64,000 nt of DNA from CAZUDO01 sp964618895 (lineage in GTDB: Bacteria > Desulfobacterota > Binatia > DP-6), in NCBI GenBank assembly GCA_964618895.1, contig CAZUDO010000059.1, positions 62,001-126,000 on the forward strand. Reading direction: 5' to 3'. The translations under genes were made by a program, and so were the position numbers. Of the stretch, positions 1 through 7,820 are shown piece after piece. The notes below the pieces were generated by a model. That model had not been told where the DNA came from. It searched no databases and saw nothing but the letters and a program-made list of their open reading frames with translations. Position 1 is the first letter of the stretch, and the number at the start of each line of letters is the position of its first letter.

Positions 1-826
1 TGACCCCGGGCACGGTCACCAGGGTGACCGGGGCGTTCACCCAGTCCCACGTGCTGTTGTGTCCGGCGGCAAGCAGGAACGGGTCGGCGAGGCCGTGGAT
101 CACGAGCACGGGCGCCTGGACGTTGGGCAGGGGAATGTCCGTGTACGGCTCGCGCGGGTAGTTCCGCTTGTAGTAGTTGAGCATCGCCTCGAAGTCGGAT
201 TGGGCGAAGGCCTCGACGTAGCGGCGGCGCGCCGCCGGGTCGCGCACCCAGCCGGCGAGCCCCTCGGCCGTCAACCCGAGATGCGCGCCCTCGGCCTGAA
301 AGGCGCGCGCGTACTGACTGTTCGCCTGCTGCGCGGGATTGGTCCGCAGCTCGCGGAAGAGACCACGTGGATGCGGCGTCTGGAGCACGATCAGCCGCTC
401 CGTCATCGTCGGGTGCAGGATCGCGAATGTCCACGCGACCCCGCCGCCCCAGTCGTGCCCGACAACGGTCGCGCGCTCGCGGCCGAGGTCGCGGATCACC
501 GCCGCCACGTCGCCGGCCACGAGCGACAGGTCGTACTGCTCGACGCCGCGCGGCTTGTCGCTCAGGTTGTACCCGCGCAGGTCGAGGGCGGCGACCTGAT
601 AGTGCCGCGCCAGGCCCGCCATCTGGTCGCGCCAGCCGTACCAGAAGTCCGGGAAACCGTGGATCATGACGATGAGCGGCCCGCGGCCGAGCGTCGCGTA
701 GTGGATGCGGACGCCGTCGTTCTCCACGTAGCGGTGCCGGACGCGGGTGAACACGTCGGCCGCGCGGGCGGGCGGCGCGAGCGAAAACACGAGGGCCAGG
801 AGCCAGAGGAGACGGGCGCGACGCAT
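1..826 (-). CDS. Secreted alpha/beta hydrolase, epoxide-hydrolase-like (partial, C-terminus off window)
   Basis: The reading frame starts with ATG at 826 and runs off the left edge, giving about 275 residues. It opens with a typical signal peptide ending near ARAADV. An oxyanion motif HGFPDFWYGW and the nucleophile elbow GHDWGG follow; the Asp nucleophile in GHDWGG is characteristic of epoxide hydrolases and haloalkane dehalogenases rather than Ser esterases. A distal PVLVIHGLADPF segment is the usual region of the catalytic acid. Export makes a periplasmic or secreted role likely, with unknown substrate. It lies 56 bp downstream of the subtilase gene on the same strand, so cotranscription is possible. 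The catalytic His lies outside the window. Family assignment is firm, substrate is not. Confidence 0.88.
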   Translation of the reverse strand, partial: MRRARLLWLLALVFSLAPPARAADVFTRVRHRYVENDGVRIHYATLGRGPLIVMIHGFPDFWYGWRDQMAGLARHYQVAALDLRGYNLSDKPRGVEQYDLSLVAGDVAAVIRDLGRERATVVGHDWGGGVAWTFAILHPTMTERLIVLQTPHPRGLFRELRTNPAQQANSQYARAFQAEGAHLGLTAEGLAGWVRDPAARRRYVEAFAQSDFEAMLNYYKRNYPREPYTDIPLPNVQAPVLVIHGLADPFLLAAGHNSTWDWVNAPVTLVTVPGV

Positions 827-882
827 GGGGCTACCGACTACCTGCGACGAACTCCCGTCGCAAGACGGGCCGGCCCCGCCGC

Positions 883-2298
883 TCACCGCGTACGCTGCGG
901 CAGCCCCCAGCGCTCCAGCGTCTCGCGCGTCACCGCCGTGCGATTCGCCCCCTGGCTCGCCAGGTAGCCCGCCGCCCAGCCGCTGACCCAGCTGGTCGAG
1001 AAGGACGTTCCGGACCCGGACCAGGTCTGATCGCCGAAGCGGAACACGTTCCCGCCGGGGGCCATGGCGTCGACCCAGCCACCGGTGTTGGCGTACGGGG
1101 CGATGCCGCCGCGCGTATCGCTGGCGGTGACGGAGATCACGCCCGGGTCGGCCGCCGGATAGGTCGGCGTCGCCACCGGCTGGTTCCCCGCCGCCGCCAC
1201 GACGACGACACCGCGCTTGACGGCGTCGCGCGTCAGCCCGCGCAGCAGGGGGCTGTCCGTGTCGCCGCCGAGGCTCAGGTTGACGACGTTCACGTGGCGG
1301 CCGAGCGCCTCGTAGAGGCCCTGCGCGACACTGAACGTGTTCGTGCCCGGGTTCGGGCCGTAGACGTCGACCGGCAGGATGGACAGGGCGATCTTGCCGC
1401 TGCGGTCACCCCGTTCGGCCAGGGCCCGCACCACGCCGTCCAGGATGGTCTCCGCCATGGCAGTGCCATGCGATACCGGCGCCACCGATGGCTGGTAGTC
1501 ACCGTGCACGGAGATGCCGGGCTGCAGGAAGTCCTTCAATCGCCCGCCCGCGGCCTGCACGGGGGTATCGATCAGCCCGACGATCACCGCGTCGGCCGAC
1601 GGCGAGATGTCCGGGATCAGCCCCGGTGACGGCGGGCCGCCCGCCGCCAGCGGCTGCAACGTCGCCGGCGGCGTGATCGAGTAGTTCGTCTCCACCGACT
1701 CCACGTCCGGGTCGTCCGCCAGCCGGCGGTCGGCCTCGGTGGCGCTGCGGGCGTTGTCGAAGCGCAGGCGGTACGCCCGCAGTCCGTCCAGGCGACCGAC
1801 GATCGTGGCCCCGAGCCGATGCGCCAGCCGGTCGGCGTCGCCCGCGCGCGTGAGCACGACGATGCGCTCGTCGGCGATGCGTTGCCCCCGGGCCGCGTCT
1901 GCACCCGCAGGGCGCGCGCGGATCGCCTGGGTCGCCTGCTCGGCGCTGCTACGGTAGACGATCAGCTTCGACGGCCCCTGCACCTGAGGGAGGAGGGCGA
2001 AGCTGAGCCCGTGCAGCAGGCGGTCGAGCGCCTCGACGGTCCCGAGCTTCTCGAACTGCGTGGCGACGGCATGGTGCGTGTCCGGCTCCATGTAGACCTG
2101 CCAGCCGGTCTCGGTCGCGATCTCTTCCAGGAGCGTGGCCAGCAACCAGCCGTCGATGTGCGCGTCGACCTGGTTCTGATCGGTGTCCCAGTGGAGCGTG
2201 CCGGACTCGCGCGCCGCGCCCACCGCGACGGCGTGGATCAGGAGCGTCGCGCCGAGCAGGCGCCCGAGCCAACGTGATACCCGGTTCACGGCCGTCAC
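883..2298 (-). CDS. Secreted S8 (subtilisin-like) serine protease with STN-like N-terminal domain
   Basis: A 471-residue protein read from a GTG at 2298, with an N-terminal signal sequence. Residues about 45-115 resemble a short secretin/TonB N-terminal (STN-like) fold: a WLLATLLEEIATETGW helix followed by a beta pattern and a VEALDRLLHGL helix. Residues about 140-210 look like an inhibitor-I9-type propeptide. The S8 catalytic domain follows with the Asp box (GLIDTPV), His box (SHGTAMAETI), oxyanion Asn (AAAGN) and Ser box (GSGTSFSTSW). Expected to act outside the cytoplasm as an endopeptidase; the STN-like segment may tether it to an envelope partner (inference). In the Asp box the usual DTG/DSG is DTP. 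Confidence 0.9.
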   Translation of the reverse strand: MTAVNRVSRWLGRLLGATLLIHAVAVGAARESGTLHWDTDQNQVDAHIDGWLLATLLEEIATETGWQVYMEPDTHHAVATQFEKLGTVEALDRLLHGLSFALLPQVQGPSKLIVYRSSAEQATQAIRARPAGADAARGQRIADERIVVLTRAGDADRLAHRLGATIVGRLDGLRAYRLRFDNARSATEADRRLADDPDVESVETNYSITPPATLQPLAAGGPPSPGLIPDISPSADAVIVGLIDTPVQAAGGRLKDFLQPGISVHGDYQPSVAPVSHGTAMAETILDGVVRALAERGDRSGKIALSILPVDVYGPNPGTNTFSVAQGLYEALGRHVNVVNLSLGGDTDSPLLRGLTRDAVKRGVVVVAAAGNQPVATPTYPAADPGVISVTASDTRGGIAPYANTGGWVDAMAPGGNVFRFGDQTWSGSGTSFSTSWVSGWAAGYLASQGANRTAVTRETLERWGLPQRTR

Positions 2299-2560
2299 CG
2301 TACCCCGACGACGGCCCGGAGGCGAGCGCGGAGAGTCTGGTGATGACCAGCAGGCCGGCGCGCGCCAGCGCGACGATCAGAATGGCATCGATAGTCATGC
2401 GCGCATCCTGCCCGGTCGAGGTTGCGGCCACTGCACGCGGCGATGACACCTCCGTGAATCCAGGCACGGCAGAGGCCACGGCGGATGCGCGGGTTCGTAC
2501 CCGGGCGGAAGCTCCTCTCGACTCTGCGCGTCAGTTCCACCGCCTTGTCATGTGCACCAC

Positions 2561-2851
2561 GCCTAACGCCAAGAATCAGCCGTGCCGTTCTTTGGCGTCG
2601 GCTGGATTTTCTTGTTCGGCCTCTCGTTTCGCCGACACGCGCTCACTCCTTCAACAGCGGAAGCATCAGGCTCTGGAAATCAGGGACAGCCATGCTGAGC
2701 ACCTACGCGCGTTGGGAGCCGCCGATCAAGCGCCGGCTTTCCCACGGCCCACCCGTAACGCGGGTGGGCCGGAGCCCAGACGCAGACTCGCAGACGATGG
2801 GACCCTCGATCAAGGCTGCTCAGGCGGGACTGCTGCAGCGCCTTGTTGGGC
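2561..2851. other. attC-like interval bounded by RYYYAAC / GTTRRRY boxes
   Basis: The 622-bp gene-free stretch from 2299 to 2920 contains GCCTAAC at 2561-2567 and GTTGGGC at 2845-2851, matching the inverted R-box consensus of integron attC sites. Inside are two hairpins: a near-perfect one at about 2566-2598 (CGCCAAGAA pairing with TTCTTTGGCG) and a perfect 10-bp stem at 2747-2770 with a TAACG-type loop. The span of 291 bp is longer than described attC sites (roughly 60-150 bp) and no integrase is visible, so this is at best a degenerate or relic site. It stands immediately before a toxin-antitoxin pair, a common cassette cargo. Nothing else was recognised in the stretch. Confidence 0.3.
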
Positions 2852-2920
2852 GGTACGCTTCCTCGACAAAGCACGAAGATGATGGAGACAGGCGCTCAAG
2901 GGTGGTATAGGGGTGGGGCA

Positions 2921-3157
2921 ATGGGCAAGGCCGCCAAGAAGCTACTGCATGAAGCCCTAGGGTTGCCCACCGAAGAGCGAGCCGAACTCGCCGCGGAACT
3001 GATCGCTAGCCTCGACGGCCCCGCTGACGCCGAGGTGGAAGCAGCATGGGCGGCGGAGATCGAGCGCCGCGCCGCCAAGGTGCTTTCGGGTGAGAGCCAG
3101 GGAACCCCCTGGGAAGAGGTCCGCCGGCGGGTCGAGCGCGAGACCTCGGGTCGGTGA
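2921..3157 (+). CDS. Antitoxin of ParE/RelE-type module (addiction module protein)
   Basis: A 78-residue acidic protein whose N-terminal half carries the pattern HEALGLPTEERAELAAELIASLD seen in the unstable-antitoxin family paired with RelE/ParE toxins. The last third (AAEIERRAAKVLSGE, then TPWEEVRRRV) is the typical toxin-binding tail. I chose ATG 2921 over upstream in-frame codons because it gives the canonical family length. Its stop overlaps the toxin start by 4 bp (GTGA), implying translational coupling. It should neutralise the toxin and autorepress the pair, although no operator is obvious upstream. It follows the attC-like interval, so the pair may have arrived as a mobile cassette (inference). 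Confidence 0.88.
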   Translation: MGKAAKKLLHEALGLPTEERAELAAELIASLDGPADAEVEAAWAAEIERRAAKVLSGESQGTPWEEVRRRVERETSGR

Positions 3158-3471
3158 CCAAGCCGATCCGGACCGAACCGGAGGCCGATGAGGAGCTGCT
3201 TGCGGCAGCTCGCTGGTACGAGCAGCGGCGCCCGGGCCTCGGTTTGGAGTTCGTCGCAGCGATCGGAGCCGCGGTTGAACTTATCCAACGCCACCCGGCC
3301 GGCGGCGTCCGGGTGCCGCGGGTTCGGGACGAGGTGCCAGCCCGGCGACTCGTACTGCGACGATTCCCCTACGCGGTAGTGTTCCTGGAACTCGAGGCCG
3401 AGATTCGAATCCTTGCCTTCGCGCATCACCGCCGCCGCCCGGCTTACTGGCGGGATCGGCTACGCCCCTGA
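3154..3471 (+). CDS. RelE/ParE family toxin
   Basis: A 105-residue protein starting at GTG 3154 inside the antitoxin stop. The sequence shows the ParE/RelE signatures: an N-terminal EADEELLAAARWYEQRRPGL helix pair, a central VELIQRHPAG segment, RRLVLRRFPYAVVF strands, and a terminal ILAFAHHRRRPAYWRDR segment. These toxins act either on gyrase (ParE) or on ribosome-bound mRNA (RelE); sequence alone does not separate the two, though the C-terminal HHRRRPxYW pattern is most common among ParE-like members. Forms a bicistronic module with the gene at 2921. No sign of truncation. Confidence 0.9.
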   Translation: MTKPIRTEPEADEELLAAARWYEQRRPGLGLEFVAAIGAAVELIQRHPAGGVRVPRVRDEVPARRLVLRRFPYAVVFLELEAEIRILAFAHHRRRPAYWRDRLRP

Positions 3472-3579
3472 GCGCGGGTTGGACTTGTCCGGCAAAGGTC
3501 GCATCGCCGCGCAGCAAGCGCCGGAAAGCCCGGCCGCGAAACCGCGCGACCACCGGGCGGTCATCCGGGAGATCCGGGA

Positions 3580-4668
3580 TCAGAAGACCTTCAACCCGCG
3601 CGCGAACGGCGCGCGACGGTCCGGGTCGTACCCCGAGCGGCATTCGACCGTCCGCCACAGCGGCTCCCAGCACCCGTGCCGGTCGAGCAGCGCACGGGCC
3701 GCATCCGCCGCGCCCGCCGGAAGTGCCTCGTAGTGCTGGCGCAGCCGCTCGAGGCACCACACCCGGTAGCGCGACGTGGGCACCCGCCCGTAGCCGGTGC
3801 CCTGCACCACCACGTCGAAGCGCCGGCGCCGTGCCTGCCACGCGTCGGCGTTGGCGCACAGGTACGGCAGGTAGGCGGCGCCGATGTCGTCGAGCACCGG
3901 GGCCCAGTCGGCGGGCACCCCGGGGAGCAGCGCACCCCGCCGGGTGCTCGCGCGCGCGTTCCAGACCCGCGCCACCCATGCGTAGACGCCGGGAGCACGG
4001 GTGCGCATGAGCGCGCTCGCGGTCGGGTCGAGACCGAAGTGGCGGAACATGGAGGCGAAGAAGCCGAAGTCGGCGAGCGTCGGCACATCCCCGAGCAGAA
4101 ACGGACGGGTCGCGACCATGGCCTCCAGGGAGGCCAGCGTCCGCAGGTAGATGTCCTCGACGTGGGCGCGCGTCCGCCGTGTGACCCCGTCACCACGGAC
4201 GTAGCCGCCGAACTGTCGCCGCCGGATGGCCCACCGCTTGAGCCACTCGGGCGCGGGCACGTCCGGGAGCAGCTCGGTCACGATCCGGTGACTGAGCAGC
4301 CGGGCGTCGGGACGGTAGCTCCAGCGGTAGTGCATCGCAGGCCGCCATAGCCATTCGTCGGCGTAGTCCTCGACCAGCCGGCTCACGAACGCCTGCAGCG
4401 GGTCGCGCGGGATGACGGCCGGCTCCGGCGACTGGGTCTCGAACCATTCGATCATGGGCGTGGTGTCCGTCATCCAGCGCCCGTCGGGCAGCTCGACGGC
4501 GGGCATCTGCGCGACCCCGGTCGCGCGGGGGACCACGCGGTTCCAGTAGCGTGCAGTCATCGCCACCCGCTGGTAGGCGATCTCCTTGTAGCGCAGGTAC
4601 CCCTCGAGCTTCCCCGTGAAGTACGAGATCTCGGACCCGTAGACGCGCATCGGCACGGGGCGCCCCAT
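3580..4668 (-). CDS. Glutathione S-transferase family protein with extended C-terminus
   Basis: About 362 residues from ATG 4668 (a second ATG at 4650 would also fit). The first 80 residues form a thioredoxin-like GST N-domain: VYGSEISYFTGKLEGYLRYK, then AQMPAVELPDG and the T-D-T-T-P-MIEWFE segment in place of the usual ES dyad. An all-helical GST C-domain follows with TRPFLLGDVPTLADFGFFASM, where the buried Asp cap (TLADF) is clear. Some 130 further residues extend beyond the normal 220-residue length. The canonical N-terminal Ser/Cys is not obvious, so conjugating activity is uncertain. It is divergent from glgC with an 88-bp gap. Confidence 0.8.
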   Translation of the reverse strand: MGRPVPMRVYGSEISYFTGKLEGYLRYKEIAYQRVAMTARYWNRVVPRATGVAQMPAVELPDGRWMTDTTPMIEWFETQSPEPAVIPRDPLQAFVSRLVEDYADEWLWRPAMHYRWSYRPDARLLSHRIVTELLPDVPAPEWLKRWAIRRRQFGGYVRGDGVTRRTRAHVEDIYLRTLASLEAMVATRPFLLGDVPTLADFGFFASMFRHFGLDPTASALMRTRAPGVYAWVARVWNARASTRRGALLPGVPADWAPVLDDIGAAYLPYLCANADAWQARRRRFDVVVQGTGYGRVPTSRYRVWCLERLRQHYEALPAGAADAARALLDRHGCWEPLWRTVECRSGYDPDRRAPFARGLKVF

Positions 4669-4756
4669 AGCATCCGTGGCGGCCGCTCGTCGCCCCCGCA
4701 CCGCCCGCCCGGATTGCGGGGGCGCGCGCCGCCATGCCACACTCGGCGTCCAGCGC

Positions 4757-5992
4757 ATGCGTGCGTCCGTCATCGCCATGATCCTCGCCGGCGGCGAGGG
4801 CCGTCGCCTCTACCCGCTCACGCGCGACCGCGCCAAGCCGGCGGTCCCGTTCGGCGGCCGCTACCGCATCATCGATTTCGTCCTCTCCAACTTCGTCAAT
4901 TCGGGCATCTTCAAGCTGAGCGTGCTCACCCAGTACAAGGCGGGCTCGCTCATGCAGCACCTGGCGCGCGGCTGGCAGCTGGCGCCGCAGATGGGGCAGT
5001 ACGTCGCGCCGGTGCCGGCCAGCATGAACCTCGGCCGGGAATGGTTCCGGGGCAGCGCCGACGCCGTCTACCAGAACCTCGACGTGGTCGAGAACGAGCG
5101 CCCGCAGCACGTGTGCGTGTTCGGCGCCGACCACATCTACAAGATGGACGTGCGTCAGATGCTAGCTTTCCACGTCGACCGCGAGGCCGACGCGACCGTG
5201 GCCGTCATCCCCGTGCCGGCGAGCGAGGCGCACCAGTTCGGGCTGGTCGAGCGCGATGCCACGGGACGGGTGACGGGCTTCGTCGAGAAGCCGCCTCCCG
5301 ACGCCAACGCGACCGGCACGCGCCTCGCGTCGATGGGCCTCTACATCTTCAGCGCCGAGGTGCTGGTACGGGCGGTCGGCGCCGATGCCACGCGCAACGA
5401 CTCGGCACACGATTTCGGGCGCGACGTGCTGCCCCGCCTGGCCGAGACCCACCGGCTCTACACCTACGACTTCTCCACCAACGTCATCCCCGGCATGGAC
5501 GAGTCCGAGCGCGGCTACTGGCGCGACATCGGCACCATCGACGCCTACTGGCACGCGTCGACCGACCTGGTCTCGGTGTCGCCCGCGTTGAGCCTCTACA
5601 ACCCCGACTGGCCGATCTACTCCGCCAACTACCCGAGCCCGCCCGCCAAGTTCGTGTTCGCGGACCAGGAGCACCACCGCATGGGGATCGCCACCGATTC
5701 GATGGTTTCCGAGGGCTGTATCATCAGCGGCGGCCAGGTCGACCGCTCCATCCTGGGACCACGCTGCCGCATCAACAGCTACGCGGTGGTGAGCGAGTCG
5801 ATCCTGTTCGACGACGTGGAGATCGGGCGCCACGCGCAGGTCCGGCGCGCCATCGTCGACAAAGGCGTGTCCGTCCCGGCCGGCATGACCATCGGCTACG
5901 ACGAGGACGCCGACCGGCGCCGCTTCACGGTGAGCGAGCAGGGCATCGTGGTGGTGCCGAAGGGCATGGACCTGTCGACCGCACGCGGGTGA
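4757..5992 (+). CDS. glgC: Glucose-1-phosphate adenylyltransferase
   Basis: ADP-glucose pyrophosphorylase makes ADP-glucose from glucose-1-phosphate and ATP, the committed step of bacterial glycogen synthesis. The 411-residue product has the expected length. The nucleotidyl-transferase domain shows the MILAGGEGRRLYPLT loop near the N-terminus, KPAVPFGGRYRIIDF, the FGADHIYKMD segment and the EKPPPDA sugar-binding region; a left-handed beta-helix domain with hexapeptide-like repeats ends the protein (SILGPRCRINSYAVV, then SILFDDVEIG). ATG 4757 was preferred because it places the conserved loop about 8 residues in. No other glg gene is in view, so the pathway must be completed elsewhere. Confidence 0.96.
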   Translation: MRASVIAMILAGGEGRRLYPLTRDRAKPAVPFGGRYRIIDFVLSNFVNSGIFKLSVLTQYKAGSLMQHLARGWQLAPQMGQYVAPVPASMNLGREWFRGSADAVYQNLDVVENERPQHVCVFGADHIYKMDVRQMLAFHVDREADATVAVIPVPASEAHQFGLVERDATGRVTGFVEKPPPDANATGTRLASMGLYIFSAEVLVRAVGADATRNDSAHDFGRDVLPRLAETHRLYTYDFSTNVIPGMDESERGYWRDIGTIDAYWHASTDLVSVSPALSLYNPDWPIYSANYPSPPAKFVFADQEHHRMGIATDSMVSEGCIISGGQVDRSILGPRCRINSYAVVSESILFDDVEIGRHAQVRRAIVDKGVSVPAGMTIGYDEDADRRRFTVSEQGIVVVPKGMDLSTARG

Positions 5993-5993
5993 A

Positions 5994-6365
5994 TCAGACG
6001 GGCGTCAGCCCGAGATGGATCGCCAACGCCCCGTCGAGCGCACGTTGCGTCTCGGCCGTGATCCGCCCTGCGCGTCGCACCACCCGCGTGCGATCGTACG
6101 TCATCACCATCGACGCGTTGGCCACCCGCGCGTCGGCGAGATTCGAGCGTGGCCGGCGGAGGTCCACCATGTACGCCCGCGCCGTGCGCGCCGGCGTATG
6201 GGCCTGGGTCGGCACGACGGTGATGGCCTGTCCGAACCGGTTGGCGACGTCGTTCGACACCACGACGCAGGTCCGGGTTTTGCGGGGTTCGATCCCGAGC
6301 GACGGATCGCACTGGATCCAGAGAACGTCGCCCCGGCGAATCTCTGTCAGCTCACGCGTCTTCAT
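5994..6365 (-). CDS. MazF/PemK-type mRNA interferase toxin
   Basis: A 123-residue protein with the PemK/MazF pattern: RRGDVLWIQCDPSLGIEP at the N-terminus (the RGDI/V-W and D-P-x-x-G-x-E-x-x-K/R loop), TCVVVSNDVAN, and TVVPTQAH. The conserved Arg after GD and the later Thr/Ser positions that form the endoribonuclease site are visible. It should cleave mRNA when freed from its antitoxin. It overlaps the upstream antitoxin gene by 14 bp and ends one base from the glgC stop, so the two transcripts converge without an intergenic terminator. Normal length, no lesion seen. Confidence 0.92.
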   Translation of the reverse strand: MKTRELTEIRRGDVLWIQCDPSLGIEPRKTRTCVVVSNDVANRFGQAITVVPTQAHTPARTARAYMVDLRRPRSNLADARVANASMVMTYDRTRVVRRAGRITAETQRALDGALAIHLGLTPV

Positions 6366-6600
6366 CGCCCAGCAACTCGAGCTGCGCCGCCTCGAGGTCC
6401 TTCAGCAGGGCGCGGGCCCCCGGACGCCCCGCGGCATAGTCAGCGGCGAGTCGCTTGCGACGCTCGACTGCCTCGCGACGTGCCAGCCCTTCGCGCAGGA
6501 TCTCGGTCGCCACCCGCGCGCGCGGTTTCCCGACTCGTTTGGTGTGCCGATCTAGCTGCCGAACCGTGTCATCGTCAAGTGTCAAATTTAGCCGTTGCAT
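6352..6600 (-). CDS. Ribbon-helix-helix antitoxin for the MazF-type toxin
   Basis: About 82 residues from ATG 6600. The N-terminus (MQRLNLTLDDDTVRQLDRH) is a ribbon-helix-helix DNA-binding motif; the helical, charged middle (ATEILREGLARREAVERRK) and acidic end (ELLGDEDA) fit an intrinsically flexible toxin-binding tail. Further upstream codons are in frame but would add a basic extension that family members lack. It overlaps the toxin gene by 14 bp in the usual antitoxin-first order. Likely autoregulates its promoter in the 88-bp gap facing the divergent CBS-domain gene. Confidence 0.85.
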   Translation of the reverse strand: MQRLNLTLDDDTVRQLDRHTKRVGKPRARVATEILREGLARREAVERRKRLAADYAAGRPGARALLKDLEAAQLELLGDEDA

Positions 6601-6688
6601 GACACGTCGATAGCACCTCCACAGACGGGTCACAACCCGGTTGCCCCCCTACTTCACGCGCGGCCCTGACGCTGCTAAGAGCCGCGCC

Positions 6689-7129
6689 ATGCCGACAGCG
6701 AACACTCCCCTGCTCGTGCGCGACCTCATGACCGGGGCCGTGAAGACCCTCCGCCGCAACGACGCGCTCACGCTCGCCGACGATGTGATGCGGCTCGAAC
6801 GCATCCGGCACCTGCCCGTCCTCGACGACGACGGCGACGCCATCGTCGGCATCGTGAGCCAGCGCGATCTCTTCCGCAGCGCGCTGGCGCGCGTCCTCGG
6901 CTACGGCGAGCACGCACAGCGCAAGGTGCTCGGCACCCTGGTCGTGAAGGAGGTCATGACCCCCGATCCACTGACGACGACCCCCGACACGCCCCTGGCC
7001 GCGGCCGCGCGCGTGATGCTGGATCGAAAGATCGGCTGCCTCCCCGTCCTCGCGCACGGCAAACTCGTCGGCATCCTGACCGAGGCCGATCTCGTCGCGC
7101 ACGTGGCCCGCGGCGATTCCCACGCCTGA
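6689..7129 (+). CDS. CBS-domain pair protein
   Basis: A 146-residue protein consisting of little more than two CBS motifs, a Bateman module. CBS1 covers about residues 10-70 (VRDLMTGAVKTL ... LPVLDDDGDAIVGIVSQRDLF) and CBS2 about 85-140 (VKEVMTPDPLTTTPDTPL ... LPVLAHGKLVGILTEADLV). Such stand-alone modules bind adenine nucleotides and modulate partner proteins, or act as stress sensors. Start at ATG 6689 gives the shortest leader before CBS1. It is divergent from the toxin-antitoxin operon and is followed by a truncated radical SAM fragment; no partner can be named. A second CBS pair occurs in the hemerythrin fusion near 25 kb. Confidence 0.9.
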   Translation: MPTANTPLLVRDLMTGAVKTLRRNDALTLADDVMRLERIRHLPVLDDDGDAIVGIVSQRDLFRSALARVLGYGEHAQRKVLGTLVVKEVMTPDPLTTTPDTPLAAAARVMLDRKIGCLPVLAHGKLVGILTEADLVAHVARGDSHA

Positions 7130-7215
7130 CGACGGGGGCGACCCGTCGGTTCCCGTCCGCGCCACTGGCCCTCGGCCGCCACGGGGTTTCGCGGGCCAGA
7201 AGGCCTGGCACGTCC

Positions 7216-7770
7216 TTGCACCAGGATCGTCCCATGACCCGACGATCCGAACGCGACCTCGCGTGGTCCCCCCAGGTGGCCGGCACGGCCGAGCACGTGT
7301 TCGAGTGGCTCTACGGATGGACGCAGGAGACCGGCATCGCCGTCAAGACGACCGCGGCACCGGCCTATCGCCGCCTCGTCCTGCAGCGCGAAGCGGCCCG
7401 GACACGCGCGGGCGGGAGCCGTCGCCCGCGCCCGACGCTGCCGGCGGTGAACGACGGCAAGGGCTTCGTGTTCGTGTCGCACACCGGCGAGGTGTTCCCG
7501 AGCGGCTTCCTGCCGCTCAGCGCCGGCAACGTGCGCACCACGCGCCTGGCGGAGGTCTACCGCCGGAGCCCCCTCTTCCGGGCGCTGCGCGACGACCGGC
7601 GCCTGGAGGGCAAGTGCGGGGTGTGCTCGTTCCGCATCGTGTGCGGCGGCTCCCGCGCGCGCGCCTTCGCCACCACCGGGAACCCCTTCGCCGAGGACCC
7701 GGGGTGCGCGTACGAGCCGCCGGCCCACCTGCATCGCCCGGTGTCCGATGGCGTGATGCCGCGCGCGTGA
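7216..7770 (+). pseudogene. C-terminal SPASM fragment of a radical SAM protein (core domain missing)
   Basis: The 184-residue frame matches only the back half of the NirJ/AhbD-like radical SAM proteins that end in a SPASM domain. It holds the typical FVSHTGEVFPSGFLPL strand, the GNVR ... LAEVYRRSPLFRALRD segment and the cysteine cluster GKCGVCSFRIVCGG ... DPGCAYEP that binds an auxiliary [4Fe-4S] cluster. The CX3CX2C SAM-binding core should precede this by some 150-200 residues, but the 86 bp between it and the CBS gene leave no room. A possible start is ATG 7234. It is therefore most likely a deletion remnant; a separately expressed SPASM-only protein is less likely. Confidence 0.75.
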
Positions 7771-7820
7771 CCGCGCCGTATCGGCTTGCAGGCCCCCGGC
7801 CTCCCGGGCGAGAAGCGCGC

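Noticed and set aside
2680..2874. 64-codon minus-strand frame with PNKALQQ near its start
   Set aside because: It lies inside the attC-like interval; this kind of peptide is a recurrent by-product of such palindromic sequence rather than a gene.
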